From contig OY848918.1 of the NCBI GenBank assembly GCA_963693285.1, forward strand, positions 16,882,035-16,946,034: a stretch of DNA of 64,000 bases, written 5' to 3'. The stretch comes from Xestospongia muta. Lineage: Eukaryota; Porifera; Demospongiae; Haplosclerida; Petrosiidae. The notes under the pieces are model-generated. The model was given only the letters and a program-made list of their open reading frames with translations. It was not told the origin of the DNA and searched no databases. This document shows positions 38,059-51,378 of this stretch, one piece after another. Position numbers and translations under genes: made by a program. Within the stretch, counting starts at the first letter, position 1; the number at the start of each line of letters is the position of its first letter.

Positions 38059-38389
38059 AGTCACCAGGGGTTCATACAGAGAGGGAAGCCCTGGAATATC
38101 CCCCCAAGGATGCTTTCCCCCCCAAAAAATTTCTATATATATTTATTATTTATAATTATTTAAATCAAAGTTCAATATGGCTATAAAGTCAACATCTTTT
38201 AATGGAGGTCCTTCTATTGTAACTTTCATTAAATGTTCAAGATTTGAATCAGCTAGGTGACTATGTAGACATGTTTTTATTAGTTTTAATAAAACATGGA
38301 TATATAGTACAATACTGCATGAGACATAGGAAGAGCATGACCGAATTTTCCCTCCCAAAGTTCAAATCCTGTATGAACCCCTGGTCACT
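38059..38389. mobile_element. 331-bp MITE with near-perfect terminal inverted repeats
   Basis: The ends AGTCACCAGGGGTTCATACA and its inverse TGTATGAACCCCTGGTCACT differ at one position. C-rich runs near 38100-38127 and an AT-rich centre lie inside. The CAGGGG start is reminiscent of hAT termini, but no 8-bp target duplication is obvious. The minus-strand frame inside it is not a gene. Confidence 0.75.
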
Positions 38390-39244
38390 ATAAGTATATG
38401 TGTTGTTCTAATTATAGATATTTATAGTTGTAAAAATCCAAAGAATATTTTGACAATACTACTCTAACTGTAAGGAAATATATTTACTATGTCTGGAGAG
38501 TCAATAGAAGCTATGAGGTTTTAGTTATCAATCAATTGTACCCAATAATATGTAGAGATTTGAATTTCTGCAGGTTATCTGTTACTCTACTAAAGTCTTA
38601 CATCATTAAATGAATGTGAAAGGGACATATTATTATAATATAATATGTAATATATGGTCAAAAGCAATCTTAGGATACTCATACGCACTTTACATATTTG
38701 GTGGAAAAGCTATGGTTTCATTGACAATGATAAATAAATATAATTACTTGTACTTCATAAGAAATATTCCAATGTAAAATGTCATTATCCATTACTTGTC
38801 ACATGACATCAAGTGATTATCATGTGACAGTCAATAGAGAATATATCTCAGATATGACATGTGTATAATATATAATGTCATAAACAACAAGTAGATAATA
38901 CTGGACTTTGAATATTATAACATTATCACATGGCATATGATATCATATGACAGTCCTGTGAAAATCATATGATACAACACAGGAATGATAACATGACAAT
39001 CATTTTAATGTCATCAATTAACTTGTACTTACTTGTTTGTACTAAAGATTGAAGTAGAGTGTCATCAATATTGTCTCACATGATATATATTACATTAAGT
39101 GGACCAAACGTAAACTAACAGTGCATTACATGATAGTAGAACCTAAAAAATGGATAAGCGTGAATGGATTGTGATAGTGATGACATCCAGACCTTACTTC
39201 AAGGATTTTAAGAATCCCAAGATGCAACAATCTGTAATCAATAT

Positions 39245-40410
39245 GTTATGTTAAATGATGTTTGATTTTCATTTTAGTGTCTGTGTCTGATTTGGTACTT
39301 GCAAACAGGGAAGTGTTGTTGTCTTTGTAATTGCCATTTTGTCTTTAACGTTGTACAAACTGCTCTGTCATTCTTTGTACCTGTTTTTTGCATTGGGACA
39401 ATCCAAACTCTGTATACCTAAAGAAGCCAAATGATAATCAATAAAAAGTTATATTAGAAAACAACCGTTTACATAGTTCAGTATAGTTGACCCATGCACC
39501 TATGTATGATGCATCAGATTCATCCTAATTTGATAATTATATAAAATGGTTGGCTTACAATTAAACTTACTAATTCTGGTGACTGAAATAAATTTCAAAA
39601 TGGATACAAATATAGTGGTGAAACAGAAAATCACCTTTGAGCTACAGTTGTCATTGGAAACAATTACTATGATTGATACTGGGAGTCATAAGGATTGGAA
39701 AGTGATTATAATCTAGAAAGTGGTGTTGTAATTGTTTGTTTCATATTTGTAGCAGCATAATCTGATGCTTCTATTTCATTTTTAAAATGTGATCTACTGG
39801 ATCAGGTAACAAAGACTAAAGAATGACCACTGATTCCACTTACGTCTTCAACATGGCTAGTTGGAGATGTACTAATTTGAAAATATTCAAACTTAGATGC
39901 TGATCAGTATGAAGTATTGTAGGATTGAGAAGTGTTGGTGATATAGCCTGTCTCAGGTAGATTGGTAGATGGATTTAACACTGTGGTGATAACAATTTAA
40001 TTACTAGTAGTCATTAGTTCATTACCAAAAATTATGTTTTTAGAATCAGTGCAAGACTGGTAGATGGATTATTTCTAGATAATTGTGGAAAATCAATATT
40101 CACATCTGTAAAGGAAGTACCAGATTTAAGGTCCATCTATGTTATTGGATGTGACAGTATCATGTGATGAACCCAACGTGTTGATAACTGCAAATGTAGC
40201 AGTAGTCATGGAAACATTGCTATTTTAGCATTCTTAACCTACTTTAGCATGTCCTTGTTAAAACAAGCTGTACCACGTTCATAAACTTGATAAAACATAG
40301 TACAATTGTGTAGTATTTAGAATATTTTAAAACTTTTTAACACAGAACATGCTTCCTTCATATGATTAACTTGCTTTGAAAGGCTCTTGGCATTCTTTCT
40401 ATTGTCACCT
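39245..40410 (-). pseudogene. Decayed Ser/Thr-rich minus-strand gene
   Basis: Reading leftward on the minus strand, long coding-like runs are separated by stops and frame changes. Near 40400 is DNRKNAKSLSKQVNHMKEAC. It is followed by TTATFAVINTLGSSHDTVTS, then KSGTSFTDVNIDFPQLSRN, then a long Ser/Thr-rich run with SASKFEYFQISTSPTSHVED, and near 39420 YTEFGLSQCKKQVQRMTEQ. The order and shared strand suggest one ancestral protein rich in Ser, Thr and Asn. No family is recognised; a regulator with a coiled-coil start is possible. Confidence 0.4.
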
Positions 40411-40965
40411 AAGTAATACTAGTTGTACACATTTATTTGTGTTTTATGGCTATAATTACTATGTAAATAAACTATTTTAACTGACAGGAAACCTATGGTT
40501 TATTGATCAACATCAGTTTATACAACAGTTATTAATAGATTAAGTAATTAACAGATCTTGTAATACTTTGAAGTGGAAACGCACTTTACATATGCATTAA
40601 TGTATATAATTATATTCACCAAAACCATTTGTCTTTTCTTCAAAAATTCTGACCTGATCGTATGCATCATTAGAAGTATACCAAGAAGCAAGCACTTTCA
40701 TTCCAACATCAACTTCTTTAAAATTATTAAGGACACCTCATCCATTTATAACAGCTCCTCCCATAGAAGGGAATGCACAGCTGTACTGTCCTAAAAATGT
40801 AGGAATAAATTCTGGTATTCAGGTAAATGACAGGAACATAAACAATATTTACAAAGCTTTATACTCTACTATTGAGGTCCTGGAAGTCAACCACAGAGTG
40901 AATTTGATGTCACTTTACAAATTCACTCTATCAGTACAATACTTGATAATATCAATACTTACAGA

Positions 40966-41256
40966 GTGCAGACAATTTTAAGCTTAGTTTCCAACAAATA
41001 CAAAACTTACAGGCTATCCTTTTTTGTCTTTTTGATGATTGCAACATGTCTAAGTCTTCTTCGTTCTCCAATGACACACGGCATTTTCCACAAATATATA
41101 ATATTATATATATATATAATATATACAGGCCACGTGCTTTTAAGTCCAAAGTTTATTAATTTGACAGAAGATTCGTTCGATTCAGGTGAATTTGTTCGTC
41201 TCATAGAAGATTCCACTAAATCTGAAATAGACCTACTATTGAGAGATTCATCATAG
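40966..41256 (+). other. ORF with acidic C-terminal half
   Basis: A 96-codon frame crosses an (AT)n tract near 41097-41125, so its middle is low complexity. Its last third reads LTEDSFDSGEFVRLIEDSTK, which looks like real protein. It may be the N-terminal part of the broken gene at 41385-41822. Confidence 0.25.
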
Positions 41257-41384
41257 TTTTAAATAACATTAAGTCAATATGCAAGTGAATATAATGCAGA
41301 GATCGATCTTACAGTTGCGAGTGAATTCAAGACAATAATGAACTTGATTATTACAGCGATTTAAACAACAGCTTCGTATATGAA

Positions 41385-41822
41385 ATGGATTCAGTTGACA
41401 CTGACAGTGTATTCCACGCTGATGTAAAGCAAGATTTTGATGGCGCAGAAATTGGAGATAAAACGTCTTACTTAGATCTTTTTTATGAAAATTCTGAAAT
41501 TTCTTTGAAGGACAGTATGTTAGGACATCTACAGTAGTATGTCAACTATAGTAAAGTGATGTCATGGTTACAACCTTATATAGGCATCATTTATTTACAA
41601 TTGTGTTATATGATCTCCTGAAATTAATTCACAGCTTGCTGCCAAAACCCAAATTCTATTTTAAGTCAGATTTTACATTAAGGAGCTTTTGGGAAGAGAT
41701 GTCATCGTATTGAAGTAAAAAGACACTACAACTGCGCTATCTGTCCAATGTCAATTGAAGATCACAAATTGTCATGCCGTGGAACAAAAAATGAAACAAC
41801 TTTGTGCAAGACTAATAGATAA
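41385..41822 (+). pseudogene. Broken gene with acidic and Cys-rich parts
   Basis: A 50-codon frame at 41385-41537 reads MDSVDTDSVFHADVKQDFDG and stops at TAG. A separate open frame at 41691-41822 reads GKRCHRIEVKRHYNCAICPM with further Cys and His spaced like a zinc-binding cluster. An acidic start plus a C-terminal Cys cluster is also the layout of piggyBac transposases, so a collapsed element is possible. Confidence 0.3.
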
Positions 41823-43373
41823 GTATATATACTTCTAAACAAATGTATATCATTTTGTCCATATTATTATGACCTTTATTTCAGACAAAGACTTTTGTAG
41901 AATTGCTCTTTTCACTTCATTAAAAACTGGTATATGGCATTGTATTTGGAAATAAATGAATTAGCTTCAACATTAAGGTAAAAATTATATTTGTTGTACC
42001 TTAAAGGAAAATATCATGGAACAAGAAATATGTGTGAAAAGGTGAGTTATTGTATTTTTTAAAACTTTTTTATTCAACAATGCATATTCATCGTCAACAT
42101 TCAGCTTTGTAGCATCACAGTCATTATCTCTTCTTATTAAGAATTGCTTGGTATCTGATAAGTCTAAAAGAAAGTTTAAAATGTATATTAATGTTGGTTT
42201 TATGCATTAAAAATTGCAATTACGCTTATATAATTTTCAGGGATAAAAGTATATTTCAATATTCATCAACAATGTGGTGAATTGGAATAGGACTCCATTT
42301 CAATAAAACTGTTAACTTCATTGTAGGAGTTACCTCTGGTAGTAAAAATATTTAGTTCTAACACATAACAATCTTTTCAATACTCTTTCATTCATCTCAA
42401 TACATACCATTTAAAGACGACTAACTATACCATATAATACAAAAAATCTAATGAACTATGATGATAAATTTGCAATAATTAGCTTTTTCTGGATTAATGG
42501 ACCAGAATCAGCTCATTACAAAGTCATTGCAGTTGTTAAAAATTAGCAATTACTATTCTTTTTTACTAAAATAAAGTAATTTGTCAATCATCATCTAATT
42601 TAATCTGGACACCCTATCATTTATTTCTGTAGAATATATTATGCAGAAAGACATCTTTATTAAGAAATTTCCTGGCTCCATAGTTATGTTGCAAGACTTT
42701 ACAATTATTGTAGTTGGTTTATATAACTTAAATCCTTATGTTCAGTAACAATTGCTATTGTTATGATGAAAATACTTAATTAATTTTTATTCTAAAACAC
42801 ATAGACTCGAATATAATGTGTTATTAAATAGTTTACACTGACTGACACACTTTTTTGCCCGGTTCCAATTGTACATTAATGCATAGCACATTTTAACTTC
42901 ATACTACACATAATATCCACTATTAGTAATGACATTGCAGTCAACACCATCACAGCAATTAATCAATTAATAAGAGTAGATTTAAACTAAAGATCTCCAT
43001 GCTATCCTCCATTATTGTTCTAATAAGCAGTTCATGCTCTTGAAATAATTCATGATCTCCTGTAATATTCTCGTGAACAATAACAATATAATTGATGATA
43101 TTGTATTCTTTAAACCTTACACGACATGTTATCCTGGTAAAATAGCATTGACTGTAATTTGTACCATTGATATTGCAAAACATACTATATATATGCAGGA
43201 CAGTTGACACAAGGTCACTACTGTATAAACAAGAATAGATTGTATTAAAGAATATTATTAAGTCATTTCATCTGGTTATATAACTAAATTCTTTCTCAGA
43301 TGACATTTTATTATTCCTATCTGTGAAAAGTTTCATTCCACTGACATTGTTGAAATAAAAATGGCAGTGTCTA
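41823..43373. other. Intergenic, nothing supported
   Basis: AT-rich with no coding block. The minus-strand frame at 42959-43210 has no motif. Confidence 0.45.
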
Positions 43374-43394
43374 GTGAACCGACATTCGGTTCAC
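43374..43394. repeat. Short palindrome GTGAACCGA/TCGGTTCAC
   Basis: Nine-base arms flank CAT, and the partial repeat GAACCGAC follows at about 43411 in an unusually GC-rich patch ending GGGCGCG. It could be a protein-binding site or an element end. It lies just downstream of the ZSWIM-like pseudogene. Confidence 0.5.
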
Positions 43395-43665
43395 ATAGAT
43401 GCTGGTTAATGAACCGACGGGCGCGTGAGAAATATGAATATAATTAAAATTGACCACAAGAATTTTAATTCAATTAAAATATGACACAGCCTTCAGACAT
43501 AGTGACTACATCTTCACACACACCAGCCATTTCTTCAACTTCATCATCCTCCTCTCCTACATCATGTATAAAATTCATTATGCAATGTTTTTAGAAAACG
43601 TTACCTTGCTGTCTACGAGTGCTACCATCATTGGCTTTTCCAACTTCCCACAAACTCTGAAGTCT

Positions 43666-45215
43666 CTAAAGCTCTGTCTTTTTATGATCAAAATCACTAC
43701 CACAGGATTCTGACACTATAGATGCTAGCCTCAGACATATTGATTGTGCAGCTCTGAATTTCTGATGCTGGCTCTTTAGTTTAGGGTGTGTTAGGTCAGT
43801 TGAAGAAATAGAAAATGAATCAAGAGTTTTGCTGTCACTGAAGATACTATGAATAGTATTGTAGTAAGCCATATACCATCTTCTGTGTGCCAAATCTTCA
43901 TCAAGCATAGGCATTTCAAGTCTATTTCTTGAAGTGAAAATGTGATGACAAGGCAACTTCATAGTCTGATGAAAATAACAAGAGGACTTGACTGATGAAG
44001 GTTCAGATCCTTGACTTTTCCATCAATAAATTGTACTTTCTCAAATTTTTCAAGCTGTTCCCTTACAAGCTTGGCTGCATAGGAAGTGAGGAATCTGCTG
44101 TACTGGACTTCTACTAATGATCCAATTGCCTTGACAGAAATCTTTGATGCACACTGATTGCTATATGATCTCTTTTGATTTGAAGAGAGGCAAGTACTGT
44201 CTGGAAGTCTTTGAAAAAGCCCTCCAGATCTGAAAAGGCAGAACAGACACTCTTGATCTTCTGGTTGATACACTCCAGCCAATTGTTTGTTCCAATATCC
44301 CGAAGGTGAAACTGTTGATAAGCTAAGTGCCCATTCGTGCCTGATTGGATGCCAGCAAGACTCAAAATAGTCAGTTATTTGAACAAGACCTACATCATGA
44401 AGCTGCTTCCTCGTGACTTCATAGATTTCCTCTGTTCTACTGTAAGCCAATTTTTGAAAAAGGTCAAGAGACAGACTACTTTCTGCTAATCTAATTGACA
44501 TAACATCAATTGTCAACTCTGTTTCAAAACATCTTAACACATGAAATAGACAGAGTTGTAAAGTTGCATCAGGAAATGCTTCATATCTTTGTCAGCCATG
44601 ATCACTTTTGTCTCAGTGTATGGTGCATTATACTTCTCAATGTACCAATCATTTCATTAATGATAGCCCTTTGTTCTGATGTTACCAAGCACGCAGGAAT
44701 AATTTCACTTTGTCCATTTTCATCACAGATTAGAAATACATAAAGTGGCATCTTTAATGAATTCAACTTGTGTGTTGCATCAATGAATAAAATCTCAGGG
44801 AATGCCTGAAATGTGTCCTTCGCTGTTTTATACAGGTAAAAATGCCTAGGAGGTTGTGCTCCTTGTCAGTGAACCCATCAACAGTAATAGATGAATCCTG
44901 CTGAAGTTTTGATATGACATTATGCAGGTTTTCCCATGTGATTCTGTCTTCAATCATAGATTAGTTGCAACATTTGTCAAGTCATGCAAAGTGATAAGTT
45001 TACCTAAATGCAAAAGTACATCAAAAATAGCTTCTGAGACAAAGACATGATGTAGACAGCACATCATATAGTCCATGTAACAATTTCCTGATTAGCTGTG
45101 GTAGAAATAAACATGATTTTGAATTAATTTCTTGTTAGATTTCCACTGTAGTGCCTTCTCAATTTCAGTTTTTGTCTAAAATACAAGCAATGCAATTAAA
45201 TATTTTAAAAATTAG

Positions 45216-45262
<47 letters not shown>

Positions 45263-45740
45263 GTTCTAAGAGCAATGATACTTACATTTTCATTCACTTT
45301 CCTTTGTTAAGGAAGGTTCATAAAAATTTTAGGGTTCACATCATGATTGTAGTCAAGCATCATTTCTTTCACTTCTAGTGGTTGCTTGTCCTCTGCAAGT
45401 TTAATTTTGATAACTGCTTTACATTCTTGCTTAAATGTCCTATTATAATAGATAAGTATCTGATAACATGTCAGAACAAAAGTGTTCAGTGAACTGGTAT
45501 AGTGTCAATTACGCTAGGGATGTTAGGCTTAGGCCAACTGTTTAGATTGGTGCAGTTCACAAAGCTTAATAATGGCTCACATTTGCAGAGGTCTGCTTTC
45601 ATACTTTGGTCTAGACTTAAAGGCTTGTCGACCATGAATGTAAGCAAACGTAACAAAAGTGTAGTTCAGGTCATCAGGTACTTTCTTTTCTAGCTTTGGA
45701 GAGAATTTTTGAGCTTCAGTTAGAGTTCTAAAATCTCGTA
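43666..45740 (-). pseudogene. ZSWIM1/3-like gene remnant (MULE-type DDE and SWIM domains)
   Basis: On the minus strand the protein blocks of the ZSWIM1/3 family occur in order over 2.07 kb without introns. An N-terminal FAR1-like part reads YTFVTFAYIHGRQAFKSRPK (about 45640) and CKAVIKIKLAEDKQPLEV (about 45400). A transposase-like core reads FIDATHKLNSLKMPLYVFL (about 44770), CLFHVLRCFETE (about 44540) and ESCWHPIRHEWA (about 44330). A SWIM-like end reads MKLPCHHIF (about 43940). Frames change several times and stops interrupt it. The SWIM motif lacks a clear first Cys. The open frame at 43959-44540 is the longest intact part. Confidence 0.7.
45213..45262. repeat. (AT)n and (GTAT)n microsatellite
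   Basis: A run of TA dinucleotides followed by GTATGTATGTATG lies between two blocks of the ZSWIM-like remnant and adds a spurious TYIYIYI-type frame on the plus strand. Confidence 0.85.
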
Positions 45741-45756
45741 CGTTATACAATTTTGT

Positions 45757-45886
45757 TGTGTTGTTAGTAGACAGACAGATTAATCTAATCTTATTATAAT
45801 TAGGATAGCAATTTAGTTAGCAGTGATTCCTCTTTTAAGTGACCTCTTGTTCAAAGATATTGTCTGGAACAGTTACACTTTTCAAA
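45757..45886 (+). promoter_or_regulatory. Upstream region of copy B
   Basis: From TTAGTAGACAGACAG on, this stretch is related to 590-779 before copy A but is shorter and more diverged than the transcribed region. The similarity begins about 20 bases after the ZSWIM-like remnant ends, which marks the duplication or insertion border. Confidence 0.45.
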
Positions 45887-46089
45887 ATGTCTCAGGATAG
45901 GCTAGTAAGTCTATAATCTTTCTATTACTATGTCATTATCCCTATATATCACTGTGATACTAACTAAACTCACATATCAGTGTTATTGTATAGACAGAAT
46001 ATCTCTCTAAAAGATGGTCTTTTAGTTATAAGGGCTGATCTGTATACTCACTATACTACACTACATGATACATGTTGTCTTTATAATAG

Positions 46090-46188
46090 AATCAACAACT
46101 GTTCTGGGCAGCTAGTAGTGGAAACATTGAAGAAGTCAAATCTACTATTGAAGAAGGTGCTAATGTAAACTATCATGACCCAATCATT
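46090..46188 (+). pseudogene. Copy B exon 2: ankyrin repeat 1
   Basis: Single 99-nt phase-0 ankyrin exon with GNIEEVKSTIEEGANVN. It differs from the copy A exon at 11 of 33 residues, while the introns on both sides are almost the same as in copy A. Confidence 0.8.
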
Positions 46189-48430
46189 GTAAGTTACTAG
46201 CTCTCAATATTTAAGTATATATCTCAACAGTAAAGCCTAATTTTCATATACAGTGTTTTTATAAATAAGTCTAAGATCCAATAATTATCACATCACTACA
46301 CATTGTATCATCATTATAGTGTGATGTTGGTTGAGCTATAATCTAATACCAATGTTACTGAATTATTCTAACAGAGCCAGTCCATATCTATCATATAACA
46401 CATCTTTTGAAGACATAATTTATATGAATTTGCTTTTAATGTGGCATTGCATTTTCTGGGTTCATTTCAAGATTTCATAACACGCCCACATTTATTCACT
46501 CACTGCCTCATATATTTACAATCTACCAGAATGCTAATAAAGCTCTGATAAATATAGTTTATTAAATACTAATCAGAAGTATTGATTATGATTATATCAA
46601 CAAGTTGTTTGGATTGCTATGTATGATCTATTATATAGAGTAGCCTTAGGTTTGTTGTATTTCAACATTTAATTTGAGAAACAACATTATAATTTTATGT
46701 TTTATACACTCATAAACAGTATACTCAGCAAAGTCACTCAGATAATAGATTTGTTTTGTGAATTAATTATTTAACAATTGCATTAAATTCAACAAATGAA
46801 CTGAGCATTGTACATCTCAGATATTTATGAATATACTGTATCAAAATGTTTTATGGTCTATATTTAATAATAGAGTGTGTAAAGTGAAGTCATATGTGTT
46901 CCATATCATGTTAAGTTCATATCTTAATTGAGTCTACTATTAATTGTATCTACTAATTTAGTAAATTTATTACTAGAAAAATAATATCACCCATATTCTA
47001 GACATCCTTAATTCAATATAGTAAATGTGTTACACTGCAATTTTAAACATTTACATATTATTATAGTAGTCACTGAATTTAGCATACATAATAATTATAG
47101 TATGAGAGAGATTGTGATAACATATATGAAATGGTAAGTTTGATAAAATGTTTTTCATTTGCCAAAATGTTTCCCTCCAGCTTTGGAAAATTTCACTTTG
47201 CCAAAGTTTAGTTTGATATTTATATGATTTCTTCCCAAAATTACATGCTACAGATGTTGTTTGTTCACACTTTTCATGATAACAATATTCATAACCTACT
47301 AATAATTTTATTAATAATATTATGACAATGAATACGTTTAAATTTGTAATGTTAGTAGTGAGAGGGACCTTTTATATTCAGAGATTAAACCAGTATATTG
47401 TAGATTTTATGATCACTAGCAAAACATGTAAAGTTACCATATTCATAAACTAACTACTGTAGTTTAGGAAAGTTTCATTGTAACAAAAGTTTAAACATTG
47501 GATGGTATATGAAAAATAAACACACTAATATTATTACACAATGAAATATTTACTGTAAGTATATTTAGAATATGTAATACACATGTTACATCATGATGTT
47601 GAAAGTGTTGAAAGTGTAGATAGCTGAGATGGCTATTTTGAGATATGTGTAACCTACAGATGGACTGCCAGATCCAAAAGGTTGTCTATTATCCTCCATA
47701 CAGCCACAGACAATTGCTTAATAAATTTTCGTACATATCTCTTGTGTTAAATAATGTTACAAGTCTCTTAGTTAGAGAGGTATTAGTTGATAAAGGATAT
47801 AATGGACTTTATTTTTGCCTAGACAATCAATACTAAAGATCACAACAAAATAAATAATTTATATAATACAACAATGAATTGAATATTATATCAATATGTC
47901 TTAGTAACAACTAAAGAGTCATCAACTATTAGACAACTAGATGACCATGGTTGTTTTGATCTTGTAAGTAGAGATCTTATCACCAGACACAGCATAGAGT
48001 CCTAGATATAGTATGAAAATAGTTTTATTTACTTTTTAAACATAGTGACAGAGAGTACAATTTTCATTGATATTTCAGTAATCAGAATGTAATGCTATTA
48101 GTCCCAAAATTATAGCCACTATTATCAGACAGTTTTTACAGTGACATGTTCTGTCAAGTAATGTAACTAATCTTGTAAGTTGATCATAAGATATGTAATG
48201 TGAAGTATACATTTGTAACAACACTAACTAATTATTCATTACCTGAGTATGACCAATATAGTTTATTAACAACAACTAATGTTTCGCTGATATACTAATA
48301 GTACTGATACTATTGTGATATTGTATGTACTCTTTAATATAATTTTACTAATTAAATATATTGTGACAATATTTTCTTTCTTGAAAGTATCATTTGTTAA
48401 TAATAAACATTGTCATCTACTCTTATATAG

Positions 48431-48529
48431 TTCCAGTTTACACCATTGATTGCTGCATCTCAAAATGGACATGCTAAAGTTGTGTCATTTCTTTTGCAAA
48501 ACCGTGCAAATCCTAATTCCACTAATGAG
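48431..48529 (+). pseudogene. Copy B exon 3: extra ankyrin repeat absent from copy A
   Basis: This 99-nt phase-0 exon reads FQFTPLIAASQNGHAKVVSF at its start and ends at a GTTAGT donor. The surrounding 1.7 kb has no counterpart in copy A, so copy A lost it or copy B gained it. The only relative in the window is the orphan exon at 17035-17133. Confidence 0.8.
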
Positions 48530-49125
48530 GTTAGTGTTCATATATAGTAACAATACTGCTGTAATGTATATATGTATACATTGTACATGTACATGTATAT
48601 GTATACATGTGAACTGTATAAATGTAATATGTCATGTAATGATGTTTATATTTTTGAATGGTATTCTAAAATTTAGTGACATTATTACATCTCCATGAGC
48701 AAATAAGATATTTTATGTGATGTATTATGTCATGTGACTTGTACAATAATTCTGTACATATACCATATTGGACGATTGGTTCCTAGTTTGTTTTCTTTAT
48801 TGCCTATTTTTATTATTTATATTTAATTAGTGTGTCCTTGTTACTGTTCATTGTTACTATGGTGTCAGTTGATGTATATACATTAGTATATAAGCTCTTC
48901 AGTCATATTGTCATTGGTTTTTGATTATTGATATGATTTGTAAGAATTATCGTTGTTCTCTTTATATTTATTTGATCCTTTTCACAATACTTCATTTGCC
49001 ATAGACAATCATGGTTTTCATGGTTTGCCTCTTTCAGGTGTACATGAAGACCTAGTACCACTATATATGATTATAAACATGACTATTTCCTCTGAGGTTT
49101 CCTATCATTGTCTCTCCTAAAGCTG

Positions 49126-49197
49126 ATAATTCCCTCATGAATAAGTTTCATAATTCCCTAATTAATGAGTTTTATAATTCCCTAATTAATGACTTAC
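49126..49197. repeat. Three tandem copies of a 24-nt unit
   Basis: The unit ATAATTCCCTAATTAATGAG is repeated three times with small changes in the intron of copy B. Confidence 0.8.
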
Positions 49198-50733
49198 ATG
49201 ATACACAACCTGGTATGTCCAAATTAAGCTTGTAAGTATATGTTGTGGAAAAACATGCACTCAGATAGTGTGAAAAGGTTAAACAATGCAATGATGTACC
49301 GGTGGTTTGTAATGTATGCTGTATTATCTTCATTGTTGTCATCAGATAATAAAAGGTAACTATGAGAGTCTCTAAGTCATAAGTCTAGCCAATGTCATTG
49401 TTTGATGGCTGGTACATGTTCTAAATAGAGTCTTCTTACTTCCCTAATCAATAAAGTCTTTATATGATATAATTTCCTTAATAATTATTGATACTATATA
49501 TCAACAAATACATACTGTGAATAATAAATAAACCTACTTAAAACTGACTGAGAAATTAAATGTTGCCAATAACAACCAGCCAACAAAATAGGGCACTATA
49601 TAGAATGTGATCTCTGATAATAAGATATGTACTTTACATTGCTATCATGAGAGTATATATTATTTGTTTATGTTTTCTATACAAAAAGTCTTACCACATT
49701 AGTCCCAGCTTACTCCTTGATTACCTCAAGAATACAGTTATGGTTTGTAGAGTGCATCCTTTTGATTAATAAGTATTAAAGCTATAAAAGTTGTGAAATT
49801 TTCATTTATCTATTGTTCTAATTACAAAACATGAAAATATGAATTTATCCACAATATGATTCCTCATCAAGTACAAGCAAGCACGTGTTGTAACAAATTA
49901 TTTTTTGTACACCTTGTCAACTTTTTTCTATAAACCATGCTTCCACTAACATAACATTGTTTCGATAAATTTATTACTATTATTATCAATAAGAATAAAT
50001 CAAATAACAAATAAAATTCAACAATCTACAACTTTTTATAATTTTAATAATATATGTTATGCAAGTCATGTAGATCACTTGTCCTATAGCCTCATAATCT
50101 ATTTGAAGTGCCTTAGCTTGTAGAGACAAGTATGATATTACATACTTGAGTATACTTTAACATTAATTGTCAGGTTTCTTGCATAAAATTTAAATATGCA
50201 TTTTTTGCTTACATAGTGTTATGTGCAGTAAAAAAGATTTAACAATAGAATGAATGTAACAAAATGATGTCAATACTCATATTATTAGATAGTGTAGGTT
50301 ACCTGATATATATTAATAATAATTAGTCTTCCTTTTCATTTAACACCTGATATTGTGTATACTTAATTCCTATCATATTTAGCTATTATACAGCTATTGT
50401 ATTATACTAGTTATAACTTGTTATTAATAATATAAATTTTATGGAGCATGTACTTAGCAAATCACTTACTGTCATATATTGTATTATGAGACTGTATTGT
50501 AAATCTATAGGTAAAAGATATGTGACATAATATGACAAACATTTTAATTTCCGAAGATATCATAGCTAGTTATCATGAATACTACTGCTGATATCACATA
50601 AATTATCAACCTCTCTATACACATTAGTTTAAAAACATTGAATTATTTTACCTACCCTTTATAATGTACCATTAATTGTAGATATATATTATAAAGTGAA
50701 TTGATCTTAAATGCTGATATCTACTTTATATAG

Positions 50734-50832
50734 GACAATAATACTCCCCTTCACATAGCTGCTTTAAATGGCCACAATGATGTAGCTGATGTACTAATAA
50801 AGTTTGGTGCATCACTGAATGCCATTAACAAA
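50734..50832 (+). pseudogene. Copy B exon 4: ankyrin repeat 3
   Basis: A 99-nt phase-0 exon reads DNNTPLHIAALNGHNDVADV, close to the ankyrin consensus. Its positional match in copy A (4139-4237) shares 17 of 33 residues. Confidence 0.8.
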
Positions 50833-51378
50833 GTAAGTGTCTTCATTATTAAATATATTGTCATTATTATACATAACTGTATTTTGTAGGTAATGTTGTT
50901 ATTAATTCATGTATTATGTAGAATTTGTGGTTTGTCACCTCATATAACATTATATATGGATTACACAAGACATAAAATCAAAATCATTCTAAATTATTGA
51001 GCATGTGGAAAACAAAACCACACACAACATATATGTGACATACCTTCCACTTTAACCAATACATAACTAGAATACATTGCAACATTAATAAAAATCGTTG
51101 TGGATGATTATACACTTTTTGTGCATGGAGTTCTCTACGGTATCATAACGATCAATTGATTCTATGAGAAAACAGTATTCATGATGATTATGAACTTTTT
51201 GAGGATAATGACGGTCGCTGGAATTCTGTACAGTATCAACTGATTCCATGAGAAACAGTATTGTCAAGTTATTTATATTTCTCTAGTAACAACTTAACTT
51301 TACCTTTGTACACCAACTTTAAAGGCATGTATAGGTCCGAAAATTAGACTCGTTATTTTCCAACAATTGGTCTGGCAA

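Noticed and set aside
45151..45378. Plus-strand frame with a Tyr-Ile run
   Set aside because: It is produced by the TA microsatellite and lies opposite the ZSWIM-like remnant.
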